Below are positions 24,436-37,790 of a DNA stretch of 64,000 nt, in pieces. The DNA lies in the NCBI GenBank assembly GCA_921293015.1, contig OV121084.1, positions 53,541,864 to 53,605,863 on the forward strand, read 5' to 3'. The first letter of the stretch is position 1; each line of letters begins with the position of its first letter. The translations under genes were made by a program, and so were the position numbers. The stretch comes from Phorcus lineatus (taxonomy: Eukaryota; Mollusca; Gastropoda; Trochida; Trochidae). Under the pieces are notes generated by a model. It made no database searches and had not been told where the DNA came from. It worked only from the letters and a program-made list of their open reading frames with translations.

Positions 24436-27400
24436 TGAATTAGTGTGGCTTTAGTGATGTATTGATAGGCCACATTACCCTTTACATGGTCCTTGTCTGT
24501 AGATAATTACAAATCAGGGAAAGGACTTACCAACGATACATCCATGTGTTAACTCTACACCAACTTATTTCACATCATCGATACCTTATGTTCTAATACT
24601 TGATTAGGGCCCATAGCAAGGACTTTGGATCGCCAATCGAGCTTTACGTTCTACATGACCAGAATGTTAAGAGTTTATTACAATGGCTGATATCAATGAT
24701 TACACAATTATTTACTAATTATCGATGTACACATGCGTTAGTGCAGGTGTACGGGCAAGAACTGGAATCACAATGACCAACATCTCTTGTCAACTTGGTC
24801 ATCTATTTTGATAATGATGGCTCTTTTTCAACCGTTTTACGACTGATTCAATGAACTTAAATATCTATTTGTACATGTATGTTATGTATAAAGAAGGAAG
24901 TTTTACACGCTGGAATACTCAATACCGTTTTATACAATCAACATGTAATCTAATATATGTTATAGCACCTGTAAAATATTTGTCACGCTGCTGTTGGCTG
25001 ACATACGGCCCAAGCAGCGATAAATAATAACTCGCACACACAAATGTTCGTGTGGTTGTATTTTAGTATCTATAACTATAAAAGAAGATGTTCATAAATG
25101 CCAAACACATATCGCATTTGCATCAAGTTTAAAAAGTGAAAGAGGTTGAGTTGTGTATATTAGCCTGAATAACATCTGTCAAATTTCCATATGGTTCATA
25201 AAGGTTAGATTTTTATTGTACAAGTACATGAAGACATAAAACCTTTTCAGGTTTTCAAAGTGAAATAAATAGGTATGGGTAAATGCATGATAGTAGTAAA
25301 TAGTACTAATAGTAAGAATAACAGACCCCTTTCAAGGTCATCGGGTATGAGTTCATGTAGGTGAAATAAATAAATCCAGAATCGACAGATCGAAACCTTG
25401 CTTCCGGAACCTTTCAATAAGGACTACTCTCTAGCACGATTTAGTATTGACGACACAATAATCACTGGGATGTCAGGAGCCAATGCAAAATCAACACCAT
25501 TTAAAAGGGGCTGATGAACCTGGTGTGAGTTGTGAGTGCATAAAACTGACGGTTGATGAGGTCATGAAGGAGCGCTAACTATAGGTTGGAAGGTATATTT
25601 GGAAGGCAGAGACATTTTTAGGAATATTGAAAGGAACTGGTAACTTGTTGAGCGTTTTTGACAGCTTATTAAAATTAAAACCGAAATAAATAGCGACTAT
25701 GGGTGATAAGGTCTTCTTTTGGTGTCGAACTATCTGCTTAGGTTATTATATGAATGAAATAATTTTGTAATCACAGTTCTAAACTAGTTCACATACATAA
25801 AATACGTGAGTAAAGCTTATACAAATGAAAACGTATTTCTCAAAAAAGCGGAACGAAATTAACGTTATGTAAAAAATATCTCCTATCTATCTAGAAGATC
25901 AGGCGATGAGGTCCAAAAACATCTTCTATATTTCATGATGGCAATTGTTTACAATTGATGAACATACTGTGTAGTTTGCTTATAAAGATACTATGAAAGA
26001 GGTTTTGATTTCTCTCTATTTACGAAATGATTAAGGACGGGTGGACAGACAGGGCTACTATTTACATGACTTAATCCCGTGTTAAATCATACATGATTTT
26101 GACTGTTGAAATGAGGACAAAAACTTTAAATGAAATATCTACAATTCAAAACTTAATCGCTTAAAAGCTGTAAAATTCACTCACGTACAAGCTTTATATA
26201 CCAATATAAGTCTATCACATTAAACTACTAATACTGTGGTTATGTTGGTAAACATTTGTTATTTAAGCGAATTAATGGGCTCAACTGGATGCAACAGATT
26301 AGAAATTTAGAAAAAATCAGGTATGATTTTACATGAGAAACATTAGCCATTGCCACTGTAGCTCGTTGGTCATTGCATGATGTACCATCTCTATATGAAA
26401 TGAAATGTTTCTAATAAGCAATGAATTAGCAAACTGGCCAAGCTATATCTACACAATATCGAATCAATTTAGTGGTTTTGACATATCAAAAGAAGTAAGA
26501 ATCCCCCTTATAATCGTTACAGTTTTGAGCGATCAGCAGACTTGGGGTGTGAATGACATTGTGAATGACATTGTGAATGACTATTTATTTGCTTGTTGAT
26601 GGATTCATCTTCACTTTTGGTAGTTACTTTCATCATAGTATTCAAAGCTACAGTGTTATCTGTAAAAATAACGACATGGGACATATATTAAAGAAGTTGA
26701 CCATCCATAAAACTTGTTCTCTTTCATCACATTAGCTTCATTACTGCGAGAAAAGAGATGAAATTACTCTTGAATTATCCTCAGTGTATTTACTAAATTT
26801 GAAATATTACACTGTTTTGATGTATTCTTTTGAGAGAGAATAATTATAAGAAAACTCTGATGAATATGTGGCAGATTGAATTCCATTTCTAACAGTGGAA
26901 ACAGAAATACATGATCTTTGTGAATTATGTCGGCCATAGATTAATGAAATCTAAAGCTAAAAGTACATTGCGTATTGACAATTCAATACAAAGAAAGTTT
27001 ATTTGCGTCAGACATGCAATCTTAATATGTGGAATTGATTCATTTATAAACTCTCACAAGGAAAGTATAATTGTTTGATGGTATTTGCCTTTATAAGTTT
27101 TTGTAATTTTTTATTTGAACTTTTTGTTCCCTCTATGCCGACAAAATGATAATATGGTTTTCATAGTCAAGACGAAAGAGGACTATTAAACTTTCTGTGT
27201 TATTTGTTTGTGCTATTGTAATTTTCCACAACACGCCAATATGCATTGCAGTCATGTAGTGAAGCAACAAATTGGATAATTATTGAAAGTTGCCTCCTCA
27301 AGGACGTGATGATAAACTACTTAATGTCCACCATAAATAGTTTCATTACTCAACTCTGGTTGGATCCTTCATTAGGTAATGAGTTGGAATACACTTATGT

Positions 27401-28011
27401 GATACCGTCTCGTGCAAAGAAATGAAACTCGCATTAAGATTGCGTCACATGGTATTTTTTAAAGAATAAAATATTATTTCACCTAATGATGTTTGTTATG
27501 TGTTTGAAGGGGTATAACATGTGTAGACACAAAACAATTAGTGAATTATTTTGTTGTTACTGGCTGATATTCATACGCGGGTTTCCCGATCAGCTGCCTG
27601 ATTGTTTGACAATTTGTTTAATAGAAATATGATAGTGAGGGTTAAGTAATAAACATAATACTAAACTCATTGCATTATGATATATTTTATGCAACTAGTT
27701 GATAGAATACGGTATCAGACTTACGAAAGTAAATCTGATACAAACTTCTATCTAAAAATTACATGAACATAATAAAAATCACCATTCGTTTTGTACTGTT
27801 TATGTAAGTGGTTCAACTCGAAAATTTGCTCTTTCTGACATGATACGACACTCCACATAGTAAGATCTATCTCGTATTAGTTATTGTTAAATATAATTGT
27901 GTGTTTGAAATGTTTCAAACAAGCCAGTTTATGTGGAAACAATATTCAAGAATAGTCCCTCTATGGTATGGCTGAACAAAGCACTGACCATATGAAAACT
28001 AACCATATGAT
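24436..28011. other. intergenic DNA downstream of the vanin-like gene, no gene seen
   Basis: AT-rich with no supported exon. A second TATA-like TTTAAAAGGGG lies at 25500-25510 (plus). A 12-bp tandem repeat (GTGAATGACATT, about 2.8 copies) is at 26549-26582. Confidence 0.5.
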
Positions 28012-28017
28012 TTTATT
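28012..28017 (-). terminator. poly(A) signal of vanin-like gene
   Basis: AATAAA on the minus strand, about 220 bases after the stop codon at 28233, in the expected place for a short 3'UTR. Confidence 0.55.
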
Positions 28018-28232
28018 TAACTTAGCCGTCTCATGAAAGACACAAACAGGAGAATCTGCAATTTTTTTTCAAATGGAATTTATCTAATTGTACTCTCCTT
28101 TTTAGATGGACGACCGATGCTGTGATCCGTTATCATTAAATTCAGGTTAAATGCATGCTAAAACCTGACCAATGAAACAATTTGCAATAAACATCCACTT
28201 CATTTTCGTAAACCACATACCATTATGTTTAC

Positions 28233-30776
28233 CTAACCAACCAGATCAGAACTAGGATCATCACGCTCAAAAAGACGGCCATACATCGTAGCAGTCAAAA
28301 GCGGGTAAGGCAGTTTTCCCAGAGTGGAAAAAACGCCATCATTGTAAGTAGTGCGACCTTCCGCTAGCTTCAGGGTTGAGTTGTCAGCGAGAAGCATTTC
28401 CGGGTACACGAAGGAAGTTGAGAAGGTTCCTGTGATCTCTACGTGGTTGAAGATAGTACCCGCTACTCTGGTATCTGAACCACACGAAGACCTTGAGCTG
28501 TTTGCACATCTCACCAACGTACAGACCTGTAGGTAGATGTAGTAAAGGTTGTCATCATAGACATGTCGCCCGTCAAAAGCACCAAAGGCGTAAGAGTCAT
28601 TGCTGTTCTGAGTCATGGAATAGTTCAGAGAGCAACACAGGCCATTAGAACACACTGACAACTCTCCAGAGGGTTTCTGAAGGGGCACAAAGGTAAATTC
28701 GTCTTGCCAAAGTATCGATTTGAATGTGGACACATGTTGCTGAATGAAGTTCGGTTTCTTATTGAAAACTGATCGAGGAACAAGGTTACTCTTAGCAACA
28801 GTGTTGACATCTGCTATTAGGAGTTTCCCCTTTCCTGGAGTTCTGCTGTAGTAGTAGGCCGATGGTCCAGTGGGTGTCCAGATTCCACTGCCCTGGAACA
28901 TTCCCTCCGGATTATGAAGGTTAGCAGTCAGGAAGTTGATGCCGAGACCCATTGCAAACGAGGAATGAAACTCAATAGCAGCTAGCAAAGGAAGCAGGTC
29001 CATCCAAGCAGTGGGCCCAACGATGTTTCCAATACCCTTTTCCTTCACAAGAGAAACGATAGGGTTTCCAAACAAGAAATCAAAGCATGTAACTATTCCA
29101 AACTCACCGAACGGTGTTTTGAAGGTGATAGCTTCCGGTTTGCCAGCATCAAATTGAAACTCATAGTATAGGTTAATCTTATGGTAGCGGGCAACCAGTT
29201 GACCTGAAGGATCAAAGGCGACGTCCGTGTTATACTGGTACCGTCCGTCTGTACAGTTTTTATCCAAGTTCTGGTTGCAAGGCTGTATATCGCCCATGTT
29301 GGCTATTAAGTAGATGTTGTTGTTTTTAGCAATACAACTGAGTGTCTGAAGGATATCGGAGGGGGAGTATCTGGTTGGCTCGTCACATGGAACCCATTTG
29401 ACGTGTTGTGGATCTGGAACAAACTCAAGGAAGGGCCGCACTCCATCTCTGGACAAACCTGTGCCATGAATACCGTCCTCTGGAAACACGATGATCTGAG
29501 CACCCTAGAAGTGAAAAAACGTGTGATGGTTATTTTATAAGTTCTTTGTGAATAGCATGGCCTGCCAATTCAGCAGATATGAATCCCTGAAAATATGACC
29601 AGTAGGTCGATATTAATGTCATACATGTACTGCCTGGTAAAGTTGAAAAAGGCATAATGGCTGGCGGTAAAATAAACATACTGAACCAATATTAGTTTAA
29701 CCATATCGTGCATTTAGAATGCAGAATTTAAATAGCCCAGTATATGCAACACCATAGTAAAGAACTGCCCCTAGTATCATGCTGCTGTCTGCTATCAATG
29801 CTTAATTATGTTAGGCTATGTTATCTTAAGTTATTTGGAAGTATACTCTGTTTTATTTTGCTATGTTGAGCTATAATTTGCAATCTTTATAGTATTCCAC
29901 ACCAACGCATACATGTAGTAGCATCAATGGTAAAAAACATGAATGGCAGAATTTAAAACTCGTCGCTTTCCAATTATATATATTATTTTCGCTTTAGTGC
30001 AATTTCCCAATTCCTAACCAAACTAATAGGATCAGACAGTCGTAGAGAAGCTCTTTTTTACATGCAGAGTGTTAATGCTCACTCTAAGCTTTCAGTTGAA
30101 ATGGATGCTGTCACTATGAAATTGAGCAGTTAAACTTTATGCTTTCATTTTCTGAAAGAATCAAAGCACTAACGTAATCACTCAATACTTAAGCATTCAC
30201 TAGGTTTGATATAGAATCTAAGGGACCGTACAAACAGGATGTGAAAATGCACAAATGTATCGTGCCATTTAATGTTGAAAAAAACCGATAATTATCTTAC
30301 CCATATTGGAACTACATGTACCTACTCGCTCAATCAATTTTTATTCTGGCACTTAAGAGGCCACAGACCTTTAGTACATGTAATACATTGCATACATTCA
30401 AGAAACAATATGCCGTCTATGTACAAATGCATAATATACATGTATATACGTTGACCGATTTTTGAGTTCTTCAGTGCTCGTGCTGTTTGATAATTCTTTA
30501 AATAAAATCTATTAGGATTGACATGGTATTTGGTTTTTTAAAATATATTTTCTACTATATACCTACTCGCTGTGCTGCTATGCGAGCCTGTGTCCGAAAG
30601 ACGGCCAAGTTCCTTTTAGCAAGTTCAAGCGCCTGTGCCCTGGATAGAATCCGTCCAGATGGTACCAGCTCTACATCATGTTCGTACACCGCCGCCCTGT
30701 ATGTCGAAGGAAGACAGGACACGCTGCAGGGAAAACCAATGAATAGCAAAAACAATATATGGAACAGAAATTCCAT
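28233..30776 (-). CDS. vanin/biotinidase-like amidohydrolase (pantetheinase family), 2 exons
   Basis: Exon 1 is 30567-30776 (70 codons, donor GTAGGT); exon 2 is 28233-29504 (acceptor cacttctag); the intron is 1062 bp, phase 0. The product is 493 aa, near the usual vanin length of about 510. A signal peptide (MEFLFHILFLLFIGF) is followed by AAVYEHDVEL. The nitrilase fold runs to about residue 300: Glu79 in FPEDGIHG, Lys179 in ARYHKINLY, Cys210 in IVTCFDFLFG, the full catalytic triad. YQYNTDVAFDPSGQLVARYH and the Vanin_C-type end (FVYPEMLLAD, MYGRLFERDD) agree. Vanins split pantetheine into pantothenate and cysteamine; biotinidase frees biotin from biocytin. Which substrate applies cannot be told. 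The chain stops at DLVG without the hydrophobic GPI tail of human VNN1, so it is probably a secreted, glycosylated enzyme. Confidence 0.93.
29505..30566 (-). other. intron of vanin-like gene
   Basis: GT-AG intron without visible coding sequence or repeats. Small plus-strand ORFs inside (for example 30272-30454) have no support. Confidence 0.8.
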
Positions 30777-30815
30777 GATCAAACAATCTAGGCATTCGGT
30801 GTTTGATTACCTTCT

Positions 30816-30840
30816 ATTTATATAACTATGTTATCTCCTT
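30816..30840 (-). promoter_or_regulatory. TATA box and GATA site of vanin-like gene
   Basis: On the minus strand TTATATAAATAG (about 30816-30825) lies 40 bases before the start codon, leaving a 5'UTR of about 15-20 bases. AGATAAC (about 30830-30836) just upstream fits a GATA-factor site. Intestinal expression is common for this family, but the link here is inference. Confidence 0.6.
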
Positions 30841-33190
30841 TCCCAGCTAGCACGCCTACACAGGGCTTCCGCACTTTAAAACGCGCCAAATCTGCAATAT
30901 GAAGTAGAAATCAAAAGAGGAGGACATAGATATAACCAAGTGTTTGTAAAAGGAGAAAATGCTCATTGAAATAATCTCAACAACGTCGTAACGTTTTATT
31001 ACAAATACGACCATGAAAGGTTGAACTCTTCAATAAGAGTGATTTCATTGAAATTCTCCTTGGAAAGGAAACATCGAAAGTTTTTAATATTGATTAATAG
31101 TAATAGTCAGATGTAACACCAGACACTCCTCGTGACAAGGTTAAATATGAATTGAATAGTTATCATCATTCAACATTTGAAAATAGTTTGAATGAGAAAA
31201 TGTCACTGTGCACAATTTCAACAGTTTGAAATATCAATCAAAGAATGAAATAAACGCTGTTCGTTACAACTTTGTAGATGTTGGGACATAACGGTTTGTA
31301 TAAATGTAGCTGTAGATCTTGGTACAATATAATGTATGTAGAAGTATTGTGAGAAGCTAGTGGACGTAGGGTAGATTGAGATGTGACAGTTACTTGATTA
31401 AGAACAAAATAATGTTCTGTTGTGGGGGAGCGTACAAAATGTAGATCAATTGGGAGAGAGTACTGAGTAGTGTACTATACGATATTGTTATATTCTATCA
31501 AATGTAAAATAAATTCATATGCAAATTCAACCAGTAGTCCAGCATTTGATTTTAACTTAATGTCGATTCAGGGCCAGTTTGGCACCCAATACAAATTCAG
31601 TTCGAATAACGTCGTCCCTAGTAAATAAGTGAGTTAGGCTGGGAAAGGAAATGGTTAAGAACAAATGGCAGAGTGAGATAAAGAGATAAGCTTGACCTAG
31701 TGAGCTGAAATGTTAATGACATCAGACCTGAGTATCATATATAACTATGATATTAATAACAACTGATGCAACAACGATCACCATCACGACAACGACAACA
31801 AAACTAATTATAAAAACAATAAAACACATCCATTGATATTCAATAAAGGGACAGTAGCATGATTTTTGTCTTAAATTTTATATCTCAATTTTCCCAAATA
31901 AATATATGTTTATGCAAAATGCATTGTCTTCACAGGGCCAAATATTTGAAATTGGTTGCCTGGGCTAATGGTATTAAAAGTGTCGTCTACTTTGCGAGTA
32001 GGTCAGGAGAGCACTTTCTTCAATATGGGTCACGTAGATCTCTACCATGATGGTGGAGGGTGAGGAATCCTTTGACGGACCAGATATAGTAGTAGGAGCT
32101 ATTGCAGATTGCCTGGCTTGGTGATGGAGCTGATTTTCGTGCATAACTCGGCTGAATCTTAGAAGAAGAACTTGGCTGGTTTACCTAGTGTCCACATACA
32201 AAGAGTAAGCCAACTCAGCGTCTGTTGCGTAGTTCTTTCCATTAGTATGGCTACCATTTCAGGTATTACTTTCTTGGCATCTTTCCTGCAGGGATTTGAT
32301 AAGATTCTGAAAACTCTTTTACAAATCATCCCCATTCTTCATCTAATATAATGACCATTCGTAGAAGTAATGTGACGCTGACGTGCAAGTCAAACAAAAA
32401 TTTCAATCACTGATTTTTTATGGTTTATTCTGATATTTATAAAGGTCATTACAAGATTTTAACACTAGTATGGGTAAGGTAGTGGACAATGACGCATGCC
32501 TGCGTGTATATAATGAAGATGCGAGTTATAGCCCCGAGTACAGTATCGGGTACACATACATATCCGCATGGTTAGATTACACTTTATCAAATATTCTATA
32601 AATATAAACAACTGTTCGAAGCAAATAATTTGTGCATATTCCTTGTCAACCGATTTGCAAGTGACCTCAAGAGCTTTTTTACAAAATAACAATTGCATAT
32701 AATCCTGGTGAGTTAAATATTGAAAACATTAATCAGATATAAGTTGTTGTCTATTTTATTGAAAACTAAGCATAGTCAAGGAGAAAATTAAAACCATCTT
32801 TCAAATGTGTCCATTTAGCGGCAGGTAGTTCTGAATCCTCCCGTTAAAGTCTCCTGGTGATTGTGTGAAGACCGACACGTCGGCCTATCATCTCTTACAA
32901 AAGCGTTACTGTTGGTTCACGCAGGCGGAGTTTAGCCTCAATGCAGCAAAGAGACTATGGTTCTTTCTGTTCTGGGCTTATCCTTTATCCTCCCAACCCG
33001 CATCTATCCTACAGATGGAAATGCAGGGGCGATGATGATTCTTCTTTCCTTGACTTGGCTTTTTTTAAGAAGTTGCCATTCACGTCATTTTAATTAGCAC
33101 GTGCCTAAAGTGTTCCACTTCATGCACGCCTCTCGATTGATACCATTCTTAAATTATTGAGAAACATTTGTAGCCTTTGTAAATTAAAAG
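30841..33190. other. intergenic DNA with repeat-like GC-richer patches
   Basis: No supported gene. Patches at 31915-32280 and 32860-33060 are more GC-balanced than their surroundings and may be decayed repeats. The second contains a CCGACACGTCGG palindrome near 32875. Minus-strand fragments at 32618-32705 resemble 33335-33420. Confidence 0.4.
32618..32705 (-). repeat. degenerate duplicated fragment, copy 1
   Basis: The minus strand reads CTCTTGAGGTCACTTGC and GACAAGGAATATGCACAAAT, matching TTCTTGAAGTAACC and GCCAAGGAATATGTACAAAC in 33335-33420. In one frame both encode something like LEVT...KEY.Q, so the source may have been coding. The family is unknown. Confidence 0.4.
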
Positions 33191-33334
33191 AGAATTACCA
33201 ACAAAGCTGAAGTGTGTTGATGTTTAAATGTGCAGCCTCTGTTGAAGATTTGGTGACTTTCTGGCCCATAATCAGAGCAACAGACGCCTTAAAAACATTT
33301 TCAATTTCTTCCCTAGAATGAAAGGCTAGGACGA

Positions 33335-33420
33335 TGAATTGTTTGTACATATTCCTTGGCAACTTCAAATGCCTCACTGTATATTTGGTTACTTCAAGAA
33401 CTAAAAAGATCTACTCGTAA
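33335..33420 (-). repeat. degenerate duplicated fragment, copy 2
   Basis: Partner of 32618-32705. It overlaps the upstream end of a 60-codon minus-strand ORF (33195-33377) which has no recognised domain and may be part of a pseudogene. Confidence 0.4.
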
Positions 33421-33624
33421 GAGCTAAAATGTTGTCTACAAAATCCTTAGCCAATGGCGAATGAAATTGTAGCTCTACATGACCAAAGGAAATTGAAAAT
33501 GTCAAAGATCTAAATTATATATCTCGGTAACACAGACAATAGTATCGATGAAAGCATACTGTCAAACACAAATTATTTAGCATGTCTTCGGGGCTGGCGC
33601 AAGTATAGACCATGCGTGGGAAGA

Positions 33625-34620
33625 TGTTCTTTATTGGGTTCCTTACTAAACATATAACGGGAAGATTCTCGTGAGAGTACCTACTTTTGTCAAACGGCGA
33701 TATCTCTATTTTGAACTCTCTGGTTTAAAATTGGCAAATCTTAGTCACGTTCGCCTCGCGAGAGTTTTGACAATATGACGTTTGTCACTATAGTCTTTTG
33801 ATGTAGGGGAGGTGATATTATCATCTTATTTGTATCTATGATATATACTTTTAAAAATTAATATTTTTAATTTCCTGTGTGCATTACCCTAAGTAAGGGA
33901 CCCAGAACAAAGAGAACCTCTATTCGTAGACTCCAGTGTTCAGAGTCCTTAAGCAATAGCGATGCTAAATGTTATATATAGTGACTCAGTGGCTCTTTAT
34001 GAGGATAACAGCGGCAAAGATGACATTTTCGAAGACTCTTGAATTTGAAAATATCTTATAATGTTTATTTTGCCTTTTCTGATAACAAAATCCAAAAGCT
34101 ACAGAAAAGATATCTCTGTCTAGTAAAGTTCCATTCTCTGCTGAAGCGGAAGGGAGTTAATGTGCTACGGGTCCAAACTCAACTGCTGAGCACTGAGTCA
34201 AAGATACTAGTATGTCGCTGTTCTCAAAATACATATTTTACAAGGATTCGGCACTTGTTTACCAACACTGTAGCTCTTGCGATATAGCTGCGACAAGTTG
34301 GATGTATTGATCGTTAGTCCAGCTCTGCAAATCGTGATATGACCCGAGGACAGCTTCTAAATCAGTGTTTAGAAAACTGTTGCTCATTAGTAACTGTGCT
34401 GGGATAAAAAAAACTTTATTTCGTGATAACAAGACATTTCTTCGTGAGATGTTATTTTTGAGGAATGGAAGCTTGTAAAGTAGAAATGAATATATTCGGT
34501 CTGTTTAATGAAATTTGTGATTTTATGTCTCTTAAACATTTTCGTGGGGTTTCTTTATATGAGTTTAAAAAAAATCATTGCATATTGAAAATGTTTTTTG
34601 TGTTCCTTCTTTGAGAGGCA
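33625..34620 (+). repeat. segmental duplication, copy 1
   Basis: Shares ordered matches with 36565-37790: TTCTTTATTGGGTT with ACTAAACATATAAC (33630), ATGTAGGGGAGG (33802), TTTCCTGTGTGCAT (33871), TGATAACAAGACATTT (34423) and ATTCGGTCT with TTATGTCTCTT (34494-34535). The blocks are diverged and contain indels. Plus-strand ORFs here are not conserved in the other copy. Confidence 0.55.
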
Positions 34621-34675
34621 TTTAGAAGTTGGTAACATGAATAAAGAGCAAGTTCTATTGATTAACAACTTCTTT

Positions 34676-34812
34676 ATGTAAGTTTGGATGCAAGTATGTA
34701 GATATGGGTTTATGAGTGTATGTAGGTATGGGTGTATTAATGTATGTAAGTTTGGATGTAAGTATGTAGGTATGGGTGTATTAATGTATGTAGGTTTGGA
34801 TGTAAGTATGTG
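34676..34812 (+). repeat. minisatellite, nested 22/44-bp period
   Basis: ATGTARGTTTGGATG recurs at 34676, 34744 and 34788, alternating with ATGTAGGTATGGGTGTATTA. The 75-aa ORF across it (repeated VCRYG/VGMG) is a repeat artefact. Confidence 0.75.
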
Positions 34813-36564
34813 GGGTTATGTAAAGGTATATAAATGTCCTTTTGGATGCTATAAAGTGTATGTGTATTCGCTGTTCGCTTATGTTTATTTGTATTTCATA
34901 TCTGATGTATTTTAAGGTGTCTTTTCGACCTTATGAGGTCCGGTGTGTTTTTAATGTTGTGACCAAAGATTTTAAGATGTGTATATGTAACACATGACAC
35001 GATAATAAACTATTATATCATTATTAATAATTATTATTTATTCAACGATTGCGACATTGTGTTTGTAACAACAACCAGTCGTCACCATGTACGTGATTAA
35101 TATTTAAATGCATAAACATAATTACCTTAACTTAATTATCCTTCAACCTACTCAAGTGTACACACCCATTCCCATTTATGTATACATTAACACTAAAAAT
35201 CATGTCCGATATCACTTGCTTGATAACAGTGTTAGTATTTACATCGAAATGTCGCAATATAAATATTTCCTAGTATTGATGTGTTTAAAGTCACCTGTAT
35301 TTAGCTATTCCCAAATTGTCATTGCCCGATAACTGTCCATTTCTCATTATGCAGTCAAACTAGTAATATCACCTGAGGTCCCCAGCCGTGCCTGGTCTGG
35401 GTAGATACTTGGTGCAATCCTTTCAAGTCTTAGGTAATGTGAATTAACAGACCTCGATACAGATATACCTTAATTCTGCTATGATTTAAGGTAACAAAGG
35501 TTGTGTTGTCACTGGTGAGTGTTCCAACAATGCTTTTAAAAAGATGGGACAGACTTGGACACAGCAGACTGACAAAAGACTTGAAAGAGACTGGCCACGG
35601 GACTGGCAAACCTCCTAACTGAAGACTGGACGCTGAAAAACCATACACTGGACTCGGCACCTGACCGAAGCTGACCGAGCCATAACGTAACGATCAAGTA
35701 CATTGTACCAGGCAGAACACAGCTTAGCGTCCAACAATCTCCATGTCAGGTGTCAACATGACCTGACATGTTATGTAAGTTGCATAGGTCCACTGTTTCC
35801 AATCTTGATGTCCCCATTTGTACAGCTTGATAGGATGGGTGCAATGTGAATGAAGTGTCTTGCCCAGGGACATGACACAGTACAAGGCTCAGGTCAAAAA
35901 TATATTGGTGTCTCCACTGATACGAACCTGTGCCATTGGCGTGCTAAACCTATCACGCTAATGTACATGACAATTATTAGCTAGTTAGAATTCATAACTT
36001 TGTATCGAACCCGAAATTACAATTACCGTTTACATGATTACACTGATAATTTACCTTTCAAAGCTATTAACTTAAATTTGATATGCAATCTGATTGAGAT
36101 AATATTCCTAAGTTATATTTTACTAATTGAGGCGCATCATTCTAAAGGTCTTGCACCAGATATAAAGAAAACGAGAGTAATAATGACTAATAAATATCAA
36201 TGACTACACACTTCTGATATTCAAACTCCGTTAAGGTTTTGACATCCTGAAGCACCAGCATATTACATTTGTAATCCTATCTTAAATAGTCTCTGAAATC
36301 GATGTCCCCTTTGAAATACCCTCGAACTAAGAAAAGAAAAACGAAAGAGAGAATGAAAAACTAATCGCATACCTCCCATTTACGAATTCCACCAAGGCAG
36401 TGATACACTGGAACTACTCATCAAATTTGGTTATCCAATCTTAAACGGTTGCTGAGAAAAATTCCCCTTTAACTCTGACTAACGGACACACCTATGGATG
36501 GACAGACGGAGCCAAACCCTATATATGCCTACCAATTCGTGAAATTAAAAAACTTACCATGATT
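34813..36564. other. intergenic, with one repeat-like patch
   Basis: No gene supported. CATGTCAGGT and ACCTGACATG form a 10-bp stem at 35741-35769. The patch 35820-35965, with AAGTGTCTTGCCCAGGGACA, resembles a dispersed repeat often seen in animal genomes (low confidence). Confidence 0.35.
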
Positions 36565-37790
36565 AATATTCTTTATTAGGTTTCATACTAAACATATAAC
36601 AGAAATATTTTAATGAAAAACTTTTAAATTCTACATGAACTCCTTTCACGCCAACTGGAGTCACGACCGTCTGGCGAGAAGTATGACAATGTGCCGTTTG
36701 TCAGCATAGACCTTTGGTGTAGGGGAGGGCATATCATCATCTTTGTAGCATATTTTTATAAATTGATTATTTACAATTTCCTCTGCGCATAACTCAAAGT
36801 ATGGTACCCAGCAGGAAAAAAGTAAAAAATAGGTAACTTGGGCAAAGGTGACTTTTAGAAGATTAAACCTGAAACAATGGACCACAGAACAAATTGCTTC
36901 AGTATTGATTTATCCCCTGGAAGGAGGGTTGGAGGATGTTATTGAAGTTCACTGGTGAAGTGGATGGGAATAAATGTATTTGTAATGGATCCGAATAAAA
37001 CCGTTGAGCATTCAATAAACGATTTAGCTCCGTCGTTTCAATCCTCACATGTCACTGCTTACCTGTAGTCAAATTTTTGATAGAATGGATCATCATGTGT
37101 TTACATATTGTGTAGTTAGCTAACGATCGTTAATCAGGCCCTGCGAATGATTATATTCACTCCTTAAAGCTGTTGTTAATTAATCATTGTCCTCCCATCA
37201 AAACTCTAATTCCTGATAACAAGACATTTTCCGTGAGATGTACTTTTTTCGATTTTTCTATTTCACTTTTAAGGTTAGAAGTTTTTTTAATGATTAAGTT
37301 GTTAAGCAATTTCTTTAAAATTTGAATATTATACTATTAAAGACTAGTAATGAATAACCCTAGGAATACGATATTTACCGAGGAGGAATTCCGGGGTTTA
37401 TATTGTTTTACCCGGGTCGAGACTGATTTAACAAGTATGGACCGATTTTTCATTTTTACAAAGAAAAATATATTTTTACGTAATAAGAAAGGTTATTTTA
37501 GGACATAATGATTTGCAGATGACACTAGTTCAATATTCTAGGATTTAAAGTTAAAAAACAGATTGATGAAAAGAACTCCTATTGGTAAAACTCCTGAAAT
37601 ATAATTATGGCTGCTTTTCTAATTTACTTCTCAGATTTAAACAAAGAAACAAGAGAAATGCTCGCGCAGATAAAATGTATACTTGATACTTATCGATAAC
37701 TTTTGTCGCTTATAAAGAGTTCAACACGTAGAAGAAATACATATGTTCGGTCTTTTGAATGAAAAGTTTATGTCTCTTCAACTTTTTTAA
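36565..37790 (+). repeat. segmental duplication, copy 2
   Basis: Same orientation as copy 1 and about 2.9 kb downstream. Matching blocks: TTCTTTATTAGGTTTCATAC with TAAACATATAAC (36570), TGTAGGGGAGGGCATAT (36718), TGATAACAAGACATTTTCC (37216) and TTCGGTCTTTTGAATGAAA (37745). Confidence 0.55.

Noticed and set aside
32095..32150. IAWLG-coding string on the plus strand, recalling GLxWLG of the peptide family
   Set aside because: No cysteines at the family spacing and no splice sites.
34688..34915. 75-codon plus-strand ORF with repeated VCRYG
   Set aside because: Created by the 22/44-bp minisatellite.
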